NCBI RefSeq assembly: GCF_030285925.1 | Contig: NZ_CP127251.1 | Coordinates: 2,232,001 to 2,296,000 of the forward strand | Length of the DNA stretch: 64,000 nucleotides | Direction of reading: 5' to 3' | Origin: Devosia sp. YIM 151766 | GTDB lineage: Bacteria > Pseudomonadota > Alphaproteobacteria > Rhizobiales > Devosiaceae | Shown: in pieces, positions 51,147 to 60,165 of the stretch | Position numbering within the stretch: position 1 is the stretch's first letter | How the letters are laid out: every line of letters starts with the position of its first letter | The notes under the pieces: model-generated | The model's database searches: none | What the model saw: only the letters and a program-made list of their open reading frames with translations | Told to the model about the DNA's origin: nothing | Made by a program: the position numbers and the translations under genes

Positions 51147-51825
51147 CGGCCGTCCCTTCCGCGCGCCGGCGCAGCATATAGCCGATACCGCGATGGGTGA
51201 CGATTTCGAGATCGCTCCCCTCCAGCTTGCGCCGCACCCGCGAGACCAGCAGTTCAATGGCGTTGGGCGTGCCGGCATCCTCATAGCCGAACAGCTTCAG
51301 CACCAGCTTGTCCTTTCTGACGGTATGGCCGGAGCGACTGGCCAGCATTTGCAGCACGTCGAATTCGCGCCGCCCCAGATCGAGCGGCTTGCCCGCCACC
51401 ATCACTGCGCGCGAGGCGAGATCGATGGTGACCGCGCCCAGCCGCAATACCGGTTGGGCCGCGCCCAGATGCCGCCGCGCCACCGCGCGAATACGGGCCA
51501 CAAGCTCGGAAAGGTCGAAAGGCTTGACCAGATAATCGTCGGCTCCCAGATCGAGCAGCCCGACCTTGTCCGCCACCTGATTGCGGGCGGTGATGACGAT
51601 GACCGGCAGCAAGAGGCCGCTATCGCGGATGCTGCGCAATACGCCAAAGCCGTCCTTTCTCGGCAGGTTGATATCGAGAATGACCAGATCGTGCCCGCCG
51701 GCCATAGCCAAAGCTTCGCCGGCATCGCCGTCATGCGCGACGGTTACGCTATGGCCTTCATCTTCCAGCCGCATCGAGATGGCAAAGGCGATGTCGGGAG
51801 TGTCTTCAATCAGCAGGATACGCAT
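51136..51825 (-). CDS. OmpR-type response regulator, TctD/PgtA-like
   Basis: A 229-residue regulator. The receiver domain starts RILLIEDTPDIAFA; the phosphoacceptor Asp is in LVILDINLPRKDG (about 51) and the conserved Lys in DYLVKPFDLSEL (about 101). A winged-helix DNA-binding domain follows (about 130-222), ending VSRVRRKLEGSDLEIVTHRG. It is the first gene of the three-gene sensory operon and faces the PhnD-like binding protein, so it may control both iron-type importers. Confidence 0.93.
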   Translation of the reverse strand: MRILLIEDTPDIAFAISMRLEDEGHSVTVAHDGDAGEALAMAGGHDLVILDINLPRKDGFGVLRSIRDSGLLLPVIVITARNQVADKVGLLDLGADDYLVKPFDLSELVARIRAVARRHLGAAQPVLRLGAVTIDLASRAVMVAGKPLDLGRREFDVLQMLASRSGHTVRKDKLVLKLFGYEDAGTPNAIELLVSRVRRKLEGSDLEIVTHRGIGYMLRRRAEGTAVDA

Positions 51826-51935
51826 GTTCCAGCAAGTAACAGGATTATGACAGCATCGGCCAGTATCATCGGCGTTACGTCAAAACCCGGAAACCCATAT
51901 GGGCGAAACCGGCGGTCGGAGGTAGAGGAAACAGG

Positions 51936-52895
51936 GTGTCAGGGCATCTGGCTGCGAGCTTGGCATTGTGCATGATGCTGCTGTCGTCGCTGACGACGGT
52001 GGCGGCAGAGCAATGTGCCGCCCAGGGCGCCCTGCACGAGCGCTATTGCGACGCCGATGGCGACCAGGTCGCGGACCTACCCGCCGATCCGGCCCTGTGG
52101 CGTGATCCGCAAACCCTGGTCTGGGCCTATGCGCCCATCGAAGACCCGGCGGTCTATGCCAATCTCTTCAAGACCTTCACCCGCCACCTCGAAACCTGCC
52201 TTGGGCGGCAGATCGTCTATTATCCAGTGTTGAGCACCGGGGCCGAGATCGAGGCGATGCGTTCGGGGCGTCTGCATTTTGCCGGCTTTTCCACCGGGCC
52301 GACCGTGGAAGCGGTCAACCATGCCGGCGCCGTTCCTTTCGCGGCCAAGGGCATAGGCGACCAATTGCGCGGCTATCGCGTCCTCGCCATCGTGCGGGCG
52401 GATTCGCCTTATCGGGACCTGGCCGATCTGGCCGGGCGCAAGGTGGCGCATACTTCCGCCCTCTCCAATTCGGGGCATCTGGCGCCCCAGGTCTTCTTCC
52501 CCTCCGAGGGATTGGTGCCGGGCGAGAATTATGTGCCGCTGATGTCCGGCGGCCATGACCGCTCGATTCTCGGCGTGGCCGACGGCGATTACGACATGGC
52601 GGCGGTGGCGTCCGACGTTCTCGAACGGATGATCGAGCGCGGCATGGTGCGCCGTGAGGCCTTTCGCGTCATCTATGAGAGCGGACTTTTCCCGACCTCC
52701 TCCTTCGCCCATGCGCATGATCTGCATCCCGACCTCGTCGCCGAGATGAAGCGCTGCTTTTTCAACTTCACCTTCACCGATGAGATGAAAGCCGAATTCG
52801 GCGGCGACGAGCATTTCCTGCCGATCAGCTATGATCGCGACTGGGCCTCGGTCCGCGAGGTGATCGAGCGGGTGAGCGATCCGCCGCCCTTCTGA
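51936..52895 (+). CDS. PhnD-like periplasmic binding protein (phosphonate/phosphite type)
   Basis: A 319-residue protein with signal peptide (ASLALCMMLLSSLTTVAAEQ) and PhnD-type fold. VWAYAPIEDPAVYANLFKTF, SGRLHFAGFSTGPTVEAVNH, GRKVAHTSALSNSGHLAPQV and GDYDMAAVASDVLERM are hallmarks of the phosphate/phosphite/phosphonate binding group. Four Cys residues (EQCAAQ, YCDADG, ETCLGRQ, KRCFFN) could form disulphides. The GTG start follows GAGGAAAC. It has no phosphonate permease beside it; the next gene is an iron-type permease, so it may supply that importer or act as a sensor. Confidence 0.87.
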   Translation: MSGHLAASLALCMMLLSSLTTVAAEQCAAQGALHERYCDADGDQVADLPADPALWRDPQTLVWAYAPIEDPAVYANLFKTFTRHLETCLGRQIVYYPVLSTGAEIEAMRSGRLHFAGFSTGPTVEAVNHAGAVPFAAKGIGDQLRGYRVLAIVRADSPYRDLADLAGRKVAHTSALSNSGHLAPQVFFPSEGLVPGENYVPLMSGGHDRSILGVADGDYDMAAVASDVLERMIERGMVRREAFRVIYESGLFPTSSFAHAHDLHPDLVAEMKRCFFNFTFTDEMKAEFGGDEHFLPISYDRDWASVREVIERVSDPPPF

Positions 52896-52979
52896 ACCAA
52901 GAGCAATTTCCAAGCATCCCCCCGGCAGCTGGCCAGAACGCCAGGCCGCTGCCCCGCACACCCGCAATCAGGGAAAGTC

Positions 52980-54776
52980 ATGCAGAATCCCGGCAGAAGC
53001 CTCTATCAAATCAAGGTCCATAATCAGGATCCGACCACGCTGATTGGCGTGGCGCTGGCAGTGCTGTTTTCCTACCTGATCGCCGCGCCGGTCATATTGC
53101 TGGTGGCCGACGCGTTTCTGGTCCAGTTCGCCGACCAGACGCGGGCGCAGCAGGCCATGGGCGAGGTGACGCTCTATTACGTCAATCGCGTGCTGTTCTC
53201 CGCCATTTCGACGGATGTGTTCTGGCGGCCATTGATGCACACGGCGCTGATCGCCCTCTGCGCCATCACCATATCGCTCGCAGTCGGCCTGCCGCTGGGC
53301 TGGCTCATCAGCCGCACCGACCTGCCGGCCAAGAAGTGGTTCTCCACGGCTCTCATCGTGCCCTATATGCTGCCAAGCTGGACCTTTGCGCTGGCCTGGA
53401 TGACGCTGTTCAAGAACCGCACCACCGGCGGCTCGGCCAGTTGGATGGAAAGCCTCGGCTTCACCCCGCCCGACTGGCTCGCCTATGGTTTCTTGCCCAT
53501 CACCACCATTCTCGCCCTGCATTATACGCCCTTCGTCATCCTGCTTTTCGGCAATGCATTGCGCCAGTTCGATTCCTCGCTGGAGGATGCCGCCCGCAGC
53601 ATCGGCGCCGGCGGCGGCACCATTGCGCGCAAGATCATCCTGCCGCTGATGCTGCCCTCGCTGGTTTCCGCCTCGACGCTGATCTTTGCCAAGTGCCTGG
53701 GTGATTTCGGCGTCACCTATATCCTGGGCGTACCCGTCGGTTTCGACGTGCTGGCAACCTCGCTGTTTCGCGCCATCTCGACTAACCAGACCGGCATGAG
53801 CGCCCTGCTGGCGCTCACCATCGTCATTCTGGGCTCGTTCTCGATTCTCATCGACATGTACCTGCTGAAGGAAGCACGCCGCTTCGTCGTCATCGGCTCC
53901 AAGGGATCGATGAACCGCGCGACCCGGCTGGGTCGCTGGCGGCTGCCTGCCTTCGGCTTTGCCGGACTGGTCTTTGTGGTCAGCGCCTTCATTCCGCTGA
54001 TGGCGCTGTTCCTCACCACCATCATGAAAGTGCCGGGTGTGTTCTCGCCCGACAATTTCACCCTCGAATACTGGATCGGCACCGGCCTGGGCACCGTCGC
54101 GCTGCAACAGGGTATCCTGCTGACGCCCGAATTCTGGCGGGCGACCTGGAACACGCTGTGGATCGTGGGCGTCGCCTCGCTTGGCGCCGGCTTTCTCGGC
54201 CTTCTGGTCGGCTATGTCGTGGCGCGCACCGAAGTGAAGGCCGTCGCCATGTTCCTGCGGCAGGTCACGTTCCTGCCCTATCTGGTGCCGGGCATTGCCT
54301 TTGCCGCCGCCTATCTGACCATGTTCGCCGTGCAGCGCGGGCCGGTTCCGGCACTTTATGGCACGCCGATCATCCTCGTTCTCGCCATCATGGCCGACCA
54401 GATGCCCTTTGCCTCGCGCGCCGGCATCTCCTCAATGATGCAATTGGGCCGCGATCCGGAAGAGGCGGCGCGCAATGCCGGCGCCGGCTTCACCCGCCGG
54501 CTGACCTCGGTGGTGATCCCGATCCAGAAAGGCGCGCTGGTTTCGGGTGTGCTGCTGCCGTTCATCTCCGGCATCAAGGGGTTGAGCCTCGTTGTCGTGC
54601 TCGCGGTTCCGGGCACCGACGTGCTCACCACCTATGCGCTGCGCCTGGTCGATTACGGCATGGCGCAGGCCAGCAATGCCGTCATGCTGATGATCTGCGT
54701 CATCGCCTTCGGCGGCACGCTCTTCGTGCAGCGGCTCACCAAATCCAAACTCTCCGATGGCCTGGGAGGCAATTAA
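52980..54776 (+). CDS. Iron-type ABC importer permease (fused, two modules)
   Basis: A 598-residue membrane protein with about twelve helices. EAA-type loops occur near residue 205 (LEDAARSIGAGGGTIARKII) and near 500 (EEAARNAGAGFTRRLTSVVI). It is the same class as the permease at 44742 but clearly divergent in sequence. It ends by overlapping the ATPase ATG by one base. It lies 84 bases after the PhnD-like gene. Confidence 0.88.
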   Translation: MQNPGRSLYQIKVHNQDPTTLIGVALAVLFSYLIAAPVILLVADAFLVQFADQTRAQQAMGEVTLYYVNRVLFSAISTDVFWRPLMHTALIALCAITISLAVGLPLGWLISRTDLPAKKWFSTALIVPYMLPSWTFALAWMTLFKNRTTGGSASWMESLGFTPPDWLAYGFLPITTILALHYTPFVILLFGNALRQFDSSLEDAARSIGAGGGTIARKIILPLMLPSLVSASTLIFAKCLGDFGVTYILGVPVGFDVLATSLFRAISTNQTGMSALLALTIVILGSFSILIDMYLLKEARRFVVIGSKGSMNRATRLGRWRLPAFGFAGLVFVVSAFIPLMALFLTTIMKVPGVFSPDNFTLEYWIGTGLGTVALQQGILLTPEFWRATWNTLWIVGVASLGAGFLGLLVGYVVARTEVKAVAMFLRQVTFLPYLVPGIAFAAAYLTMFAVQRGPVPALYGTPIILVLAIMADQMPFASRAGISSMMQLGRDPEEAARNAGAGFTRRLTSVVIPIQKGALVSGVLLPFISGIKGLSLVVVLAVPGTDVLTTYALRLVDYGMAQASNAVMLMICVIAFGGTLFVQRLTKSKLSDGLGGN

Positions 54777-55861
54777 TGTCCAACATCAGCATCCGCGACG
54801 TCCGCAAGGCCTATACCAAGTCGGCGCCGCCCGCCGTCGACCGGCTCAGCCTGGAAATCGTCAAGTCGGATTTCCTCTGCCTGCTCGGCCCCTCCGGCTG
54901 CGGCAAGACAACGACGCTGCGCATGATCGCCGGCCTCGAACATCCAACCGAGGGCCAGATCGTCGTGGGCGACCGCACGCTGGTTTCCGTCGATGAGGGC
55001 ATTTATGTGCCGGCCGAGAAACGCGATATGGGGCTGGTCTTCCAGAACTATGCGCTCTGGCCGCATATGAGCGTGGCGCAGAATGTCGAATTCGGCCTCA
55101 AGCTGCGCAAATTGGCCAAGCCCGAGCGCGACCGCATCGTCGCCGAGGTTCTCGAAAAACTGGGCATCGCCCGCTACCGCGACCGCCTGCCCTCGCAGCT
55201 TTCCGGCGGCCAGCAGCAGCGCGTGGCGCTGGCCCGCATGCTGGCGCTCAAGCCCGACGTGATCCTGCTCGATGAGCCGCTGTCCAATCTCGATGCCAAG
55301 CTGCGGCTGGAAATGCGCGCCGAATTGAAGCGCATCCACCAGGAGGTCGGCGCCACTATCGTCTTCGTCACCCACGACCAATGGGAAGCGATGACATTGG
55401 CCACCAATATCGCGGTGATGAGCGAGGGCGAATTGCAGCAGCTGGGTACGCCCGACGACATCTATGAGCGTCCCGCCAATCGCTTCGTCGCCGAATTCGT
55501 CGGCAATCTGCCGATCAATATCATCGAGCTGAAGGACGGGGCCAGCGGCCCGCTGGTCGACTGGGTGCGCACCATGCTGGCAAAGCTCGCTCTGCCCGAA
55601 GCTGCGGGCTCGGTCGGCATCCGCCCGGAATCGGTGCATCTGACCAGCGAAACCGACGACGAAACCCGCTCGGCACAAGTGGTCGACATCGTCCCCACCG
55701 GCGGCAGTTGGATCGTCGAATTGTCGGTCGACAACGATAAATTCTTCGCCATTACGCCCGAAGCGCCTCGCGTGGCGCCGGGCGGCAATGTCGGTCTCTC
55801 GGTCTCCCGGGAGCACCTGCACATCTTCGACGCGGCCGGTCGCCGCATCGAAATTCAATAA
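54776..55861 (+). CDS. Iron-type ABC importer ATP-binding protein
   Basis: A 361-residue ATPase. Walker A GPSGCGKTT is near residue 39, the signature LSGGQQQR near 140, Walker B VILLDEP near 162, then THDQWEAM; a TOBE-type C-terminal domain includes VGIRPESV. The ATG at 54776 overlaps the permease TAA by one base. Longer frames upstream lie within the permease gene. Confidence 0.92.
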   Translation: MSNISIRDVRKAYTKSAPPAVDRLSLEIVKSDFLCLLGPSGCGKTTTLRMIAGLEHPTEGQIVVGDRTLVSVDEGIYVPAEKRDMGLVFQNYALWPHMSVAQNVEFGLKLRKLAKPERDRIVAEVLEKLGIARYRDRLPSQLSGGQQQRVALARMLALKPDVILLDEPLSNLDAKLRLEMRAELKRIHQEVGATIVFVTHDQWEAMTLATNIAVMSEGELQQLGTPDDIYERPANRFVAEFVGNLPINIIELKDGASGPLVDWVRTMLAKLALPEAAGSVGIRPESVHLTSETDDETRSAQVVDIVPTGGSWIVELSVDNDKFFAITPEAPRVAPGGNVGLSVSREHLHIFDAAGRRIEIQ

Positions 55862-55888
55862 TTCAACGGACAATACAAGGAGGAGCAG

Positions 55889-57046
55889 ATGACTCTCACG
55901 TCCAAGACCCACGCCCGCGCCCGGATGGCGCTCACCGCCGGTATTTCGGCACTGGCCCTGATGCTTTTGGGCCCCGCCGCCGCCCAGGAAATCGGCTTGT
56001 CCGATGCGGATTATTCGCTCGACGCCCTGATCGAGGCCGCCCAGAAGGAAGGTCCGATCACCGTTATCGACGCCACCGGCAAGATCGTCGACATGGCCAA
56101 TGCCTTCACCGAGAAATACGGCATCGAAGCCACCGGCGTGAAGATGAGCGGCCAGGACCAGGAGCAGATCATCCTGCGCGAGGCCCAGGCCCAGAACGTG
56201 CAGACCGACGTGTTCAACATGTCCAACCTGCCTTCGGTGACGACCCAGATCATGGTGCTGGGCGCCGGCACCAGCTGGATGCCGCCCGATCTGATCGACC
56301 AGGTCCCCGCCGAATACCAGAACCCGGCCATTACCAGCCTCAACCCCTGGGTCTGGGCCTATAATACCGACGTGCACACCGATGGCTGCCCCATCGACAA
56401 TCTATGGGCGCTGACCACCGAGGAATGGACGGGACGCGTCGCCATCCCCGACCCGCTCCTGCGCAACGAGACCATGTTCTGGTTCAACCAGATCGCCACG
56501 CATGACGACGCCGAAATGCGCGCGGCCTATGAGGCTTTCTTCGGTGAGGAGCTCGTGACCGACGAGGACAGCGCCACCGCCGAATGGGTCAAGCGCCTGG
56601 CCCAGAACAAGCCGAGCGTTGCCCGTTCGGACACCGATGTCGGCCCGGTCATCGGCGCGCCCGGCCAGGAAAACCCCTTCATGGGCTTCCTCTCGACCTC
56701 GATCTTCCGCGATGCGCAGAAGAATGGCTATGGCATGGGCATCTGCGATGGCCTCAAGCCGTGGGTCGGCCAGCTTACCCCCCGCGTCGCGGTTATCGCC
56801 AGCGGCACCAAGCACCCGAACGCCGCCAAGCTCTTCTCCCATTTCATGATGTCGGGCGAGGGCATGATCCCGCAGCTCGATGACGGCAAGCTGGCGACCA
56901 ACACCAATGCCACCATGCCGGAAACGGAAGCCTCGGGCATCATCAACTATCTCGACCAGATGCATGTCCCGCATTCGGAAACCGCCGCCAGCGACTTCGA
57001 GCATCTCCAGGATTGGCAGGATTTCTGGCTGATCAATTCGCGCTGA
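55889..57046 (+). CDS. Iron-type ABC importer, periplasmic binding protein
   Basis: A 385-residue family 1 binding protein. The signal peptide ends near residue 32 (MALTAGISALALMLLGPAAA). PITVIDATGKIVDMANAFTE and MSGQDQEQIILREAQAQNVQ fit the FbpA/AfuA-like superfamily. Cys residues in DGCPIDN and GICDGLKP may be paired. AAGGAGGAG precedes the ATG. It is the last gene of the operon and is followed by a strong terminator. The cargo is uncertain (Fe(III) or an organophosphorus compound). Confidence 0.87.
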   Translation: MTLTSKTHARARMALTAGISALALMLLGPAAAQEIGLSDADYSLDALIEAAQKEGPITVIDATGKIVDMANAFTEKYGIEATGVKMSGQDQEQIILREAQAQNVQTDVFNMSNLPSVTTQIMVLGAGTSWMPPDLIDQVPAEYQNPAITSLNPWVWAYNTDVHTDGCPIDNLWALTTEEWTGRVAIPDPLLRNETMFWFNQIATHDDAEMRAAYEAFFGEELVTDEDSATAEWVKRLAQNKPSVARSDTDVGPVIGAPGQENPFMGFLSTSIFRDAQKNGYGMGICDGLKPWVGQLTPRVAVIASGTKHPNAAKLFSHFMMSGEGMIPQLDDGKLATNTNATMPETEASGIINYLDQMHVPHSETAASDFEHLQDWQDFWLINSR

Positions 57047-57075
57047 ATATAGCCGCGCCGACACCCCAAGCCCGG

Positions 57076-57103
57076 AAAGGCGCGCTGCCCGCAGCGCGCC
57101 TTT
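57076..57103 (+). terminator. Rho-independent terminator
   Basis: A perfect 12-base-pair stem (AAAGGCGCGCTG, 57076-57087, with 57092-57103) closes a CCCG loop, and the downstream arm ends in TTTCTAT. It lies 30 bases past the binding-protein stop. Confidence 0.85.
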
Positions 57104-57120
57104 CTATAATCTGAAGCGAT

Positions 57121-57327
57121 CTATTGGACGGAAAAACCGATCAGGGCGACGAGTTCAGCATAACGCGGCGATTGGCTCAGGACGGCTACGGGCAATTCCA
57201 GCCTGACGCCGAGAACATTGGGTTCATTCCGCTGGACAGCGAGTTCGAGATAGTCGAGCGCGCTGTCCACAGGAGGCCCAAAGCCCGCATGACGCCATAG
57301 CGGCTCTGAAGATCGCTCAAAAAGCAC
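57121..57327 (-). pseudogene. Possible 3' remnant of a TPR or cyclase-type gene
   Basis: This 68-codon frame ends ALDYLELAVQRNEPNVLGVR, then SQSPRYAELVALIGFSVQ. The C-terminal D/SPRxxxLVxxIG pattern resembles the end of TPR-containing adenylate cyclase or regulator proteins. There is no credible start or promoter, and adjacent frames carry the upstream coding character, suggesting decay. It occupies most of the 57047-57392 gap. Weak evidence. Confidence 0.25.
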
Positions 57328-57392
57328 TCTTCAGCGCGTTCTGATCCGAGAGGCGTCTCGGCCCGAATGCGCACTCGTGGCGTCAGTGACCG

Positions 57393-57971
57393 TCAGCGGA
57401 TGCCGATCGCGGGGATATCGAACGTGGCAAGGGCGTTGATCGCTTCGCCGCGCACCGTTCCCAAATCTCCGAGGAAGGCGCGAACTCCATCCTCGCCATA
57501 ACCCCGGCGGCTAATGGCGAACAGGGCAACGCCTTCGCCTTCGGCGAGCGGCAAGTAGCGATAGGCATTCCACTCGACCAATATCGGATCGGCGCTGAGG
57601 TCACTGACCAGGAAGTCGAGCAGCACTTCGCCGGTTACCTCGTTGCGAATGATTTCATGATTGACTACCGGATCGGTGTCCTTGCGCGAGGCAAGCATCT
57701 CGACCTGCGACGCCGCCGCCTGCGCCGGGGTGATCGCTCCGGCCACAGCTTCGACCAGCACCATGTCGGCATAGGTCTCGACCGCCTGCCCCACCGGCAC
57801 ATATTCCTGCTTGAAATAGGCATCAGAAGGCTGCGATGTCCAAGCCAGAGCATAGTCCTCGCCCTGGAACAAAATCGGCCCGGGTACGCCCAGCATATCG
57901 GTCTGGGCCAGGGCGGGAGCGGTTAAGAGAACGGCCATCGCGGCTGCGGCGGTCAGCTTGGGATGCATCAT
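57393..57971 (-). CDS. Secreted protein of unknown function
   Basis: A 192-residue protein starting at the ATG at 57971 (double ATG, after GAGGTTC). The signal peptide is MMHPKLTAAAAMAVLLTAPALA. The mature part (ETYADMVLVEAVAGAITPAQ, EIIRNEVTGEVLLDFLVSDL, VEWNAYRYLPL, GEGVALFAISRRGYGEDGVR) is a compact alpha/beta domain that I cannot place. It is transcribed toward the remnant at 57121 and lies downstream of sorC on the same strand with 132 bases between. Confidence 0.7.
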   Translation of the reverse strand: MMHPKLTAAAAMAVLLTAPALAQTDMLGVPGPILFQGEDYALAWTSQPSDAYFKQEYVPVGQAVETYADMVLVEAVAGAITPAQAAASQVEMLASRKDTDPVVNHEIIRNEVTGEVLLDFLVSDLSADPILVEWNAYRYLPLAEGEGVALFAISRRGYGEDGVRAFLGDLGTVRGEAINALATFDIPAIGIR

Positions 57972-58103
57972 GGAATGAACCTCGAGATTAAATTGCACAA
58001 GTAAGACGATAGAGCGCGCCTCATCCTTGGTCCCGAACAAAATGGGCCGACCAAAACCTGACGTTTCCGCGCCGACGCTGCGCTTTTTCACCAATTTGCA
58101 AAT

Positions 58104-59087
58104 CTAGCTCGGCTGTATCAATTGCAACGCCGTATCGCCATCGATGATCAGCCCACGGCAGAGGCCGGACCGCAGAAGGGCCTTGGCCGCCTTGACCTTG
58201 GCAATCCCCGCGACCAGGGCAACAATGCTGGCCTCCTTGAGCTCATCGAGCGGCATCGCGATGGTTCGGCGCGCCAGATCGTGTTCAACGGGAACGCCAT
58301 TCTGGTCGAAGAAGATGCCATTGGTATCCCCAACGGCCCCTAAATCCCGCAGCGCCGCAAGTTCATCCCTGGTGATCATTTCCTGCTGGCGCAGCAAAGA
58401 ATCTTCGGTCAATTCGCCAACGCTGACATAGGCCACACTGGTGGTGCGGGCGATGTCCAGCGCCCGCTGCACCGAGCGTTGCGACAGCAATACTTGGCGG
58501 TCTTCGGCACTGTCGGCGATGAATGGCACCGGCAGGAAGAAGCCCTGCCCGCCGGTATTCCGGGCGAGCGCATGCACCACTTCGAATGGATTATAGGCCG
58601 AATTGGCGGTCAGCGACCCCATCAGACTGATGAAGCGGGCGTGGGGCGCACGCATGCCGGCAAGCTGTAACGTCATCTGCTCTATGGTTCGTCCCCAGCC
58701 CGTGCCGATGACCGGATGCGCACTCTCGGCCAGAACCTCGCGCAGATGCGCCGCCGCCGCCGCCCCAACGGCCCGAAACGCGAACTTCTGGCTCAAATCG
58801 CCATCTTCTTCGGCACTGAGGTTGAGCGCCGGCGTACAGATACAGAAATCCAGGCCATATTCGGCCTTCAGCGCTTCCTCGACCGGCAGAAGGCCGACAT
58901 CAGCCTGATTGATACTGATGCTGACCAGTCCCGACTCGCGAGCATCGGACAGCATCTTGTTGACGCGGGCCCGGGTAATGCCGAGGCGTTTTGCGGTGCT
59001 CTCCTGGTTCAAACCAGCCACGTGATAAAGCCAGGCGGCCTTTGCCACCAATTCGGTTTCGCTCACAAAGCCCTCATTTCCAATCAC
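58104..59087 (-). CDS. SorC/DeoR-type sugar-binding transcriptional regulator
   Basis: A 327-residue regulator of the SorC family. The HTH is at about residues 12-50 (AAWLYHVAGLNQESTAKRLG then ITRARVNKMLSDARESGLV). The sugar-phosphate-binding domain shows GTGWGRTIEQM near residue 130 and DTNGIFFDQNGVPVEHDLAR further on. It faces the truncated binding-protein gene at 59209. Two direct repeats in the gap are likely operators. With its target importer destroyed by the insertion element, it may now regulate little. Confidence 0.9.
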   Translation of the reverse strand: MIGNEGFVSETELVAKAAWLYHVAGLNQESTAKRLGITRARVNKMLSDARESGLVSISINQADVGLLPVEEALKAEYGLDFCICTPALNLSAEEDGDLSQKFAFRAVGAAAAAHLREVLAESAHPVIGTGWGRTIEQMTLQLAGMRAPHARFISLMGSLTANSAYNPFEVVHALARNTGGQGFFLPVPFIADSAEDRQVLLSQRSVQRALDIARTTSVAYVSVGELTEDSLLRQQEMITRDELAALRDLGAVGDTNGIFFDQNGVPVEHDLARRTIAMPLDELKEASIVALVAGIAKVKAAKALLRSGLCRGLIIDGDTALQLIQPS

Positions 59088-59104
59088 TTAGATCCCCCTA
59101 GAAT

Positions 59105-59134
59105 ACAAATGTAATTTCGTTTGACAAATGTAAT
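59105..59134. promoter_or_regulatory. Direct repeats, SorC operator candidate
   Basis: ACAAATGTAAT occurs at 59105-59115 and again at 59124-59134, 19 bases apart (about two helical turns). TTGACA (59121-59126) overlaps the second copy and could be the -35 for the gene at 59209. On the minus strand TTGTCA-N16-TATTCT could serve sorC. Confidence 0.55.
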
Positions 59135-59208
59135 ATCAACATGCGACGGTTTGATCGTCGGTGGAGGCCGATCCAGCAAATCCTAGATGTCTAGGGAGGA
59201 GAACGGAT

Positions 59209-59325
59209 ATGAAAACTGCTCGTCTTGCAACACTGATGGGCGCGTCGATGATCGCTCTGATGGCAGCCAACACTGCTGTCAATGCGCTTGAAATTGCATT
59301 CATGTCAATCGGCACCGAACTTTGA
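59209..59325 (+). pseudogene. Solute-binding-protein gene truncated by IS21-family insertion
   Basis: After a strong GGGAGGAG the ATG at 59209 opens a signal peptide (MKTARLATLMGASMIALMAA, then NTAVNALEIAF). Codon 32 enters the insertion element and the frame stops at 59325. The sequence up to AxAxEIAF is typical of sugar ABC binding proteins, and the position opposite a SorC regulator fits a sugar importer operon. The rest of that gene is not found on the far side of the element, so the operon is lost from this place. Confidence 0.75.
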
Positions 59326-59433
59326 CCCCTTATCGGCGCCCAATATTGACCCCCTTATTGGATGGCTGTGGAGCGGGGCGGATGGCAGAGCTGGTCAGGG
59401 TTGCGGCGCTATCCGGCCCGCGGGGGCAGGATG

Positions 59434-60165
59434 TCAGATACGGTTTTTGAAGCGCCAGCTGTCGTTGCCGGTTTCGACGATATCGCAGTGATGGGTGAGC
59501 CGGTCGAGCAGCGCCGTGGTCATCTTGGCGTCGCCGAAGACGGACGGCCATTCCCCGAAGGTGAGGTTGGTGGTGACGATGACCGAGGTCTGCTCGTAGA
59601 GGCGGCTGATCAGGTGGAACAGCAACTGGCCTCCTGACTGGGCGAAGGGCAGATAGCCCAGTTCATCGAGCACGACGACGTCCTTGCGGCCCATATAGTC
59701 GGCCAGGCGCCCCTGCCGACCGGCGCGGGTCTCTGCCTCGAGCCGGTTGACCAGATCGACGACGTTGAAGAAGCGGCCTCGCGCGCCGTTGCGGATGCAG
59801 GCCCGGGCAATGGCGATCGCCAGATGGGTCTTGCCAGTTCCGGTACCACCGACCAGCACCAGGTTACGCTGCATGGCCAGGAAGTTGCCGGCGGCCAGAT
59901 CGCGCACCAGGGTCTCGTTGATGCCAGTGCCTTCGAAGGTGAAGTCGTCGATGTCCTTGGCCAGGGGCAGCTTGGCGATGGTCATCTGGTACTTGATCGA
60001 GCGGGCCTGCTTCTCGGCGATCTCGGAGGTGAGCAGGTCCGAGACGATGCGAGCGGGCTGATGCTCGCGTTTGATCGCCGTGGCGATGATCTCGTCATAG
60101 GCGCTCTTCATGCCATAGAGCTTGAGCGTGTTCATGGTGGTCAGGATCTCGGAGCGTTCCATCAT
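59434..60165 (-). CDS. istB: IS21-family ATP-binding protein IstB
   Basis: A 243-residue AAA+ ATPase. Walker A is [11 protein letters not shown] near residue 105 and Walker [14 protein letters not shown] near 165; the N-terminal helical region [20 protein letters not shown] is standard. It assists the transposase in target choice. Its start overlaps the istA stop by four bases (ATGA), the usual IS21 arrangement. The reading frame is intact. Confidence 0.95.
   Translation of the reverse strand: MMERSEILTTMNTLKLYGMKSAYDEIIATAIKREHQPARIVSDLLTSEIAEKQARSIKYQMTIAKLPLAKDIDDFTFEGTGINETLVRDLAAGNFLAMQRNLVLVGGTGTGKTHLAIAIARACIRNGARGRFFNVVDLVNRLEAETRAGRQGRLADYMGRKDVVVLDELGYLPFAQSGGQLLFHLISRLYEQTSVIVTTNLTFGEWPSVFGDAKMTTALLDRLTHHCDIVETGNDSWRFKNRI

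Noticed and set aside
54773..56377. 534-codon minus-strand open frame opposite an ATPase and binding protein
   Set aside because: Shadow of two genes with intact motifs on the plus strand.
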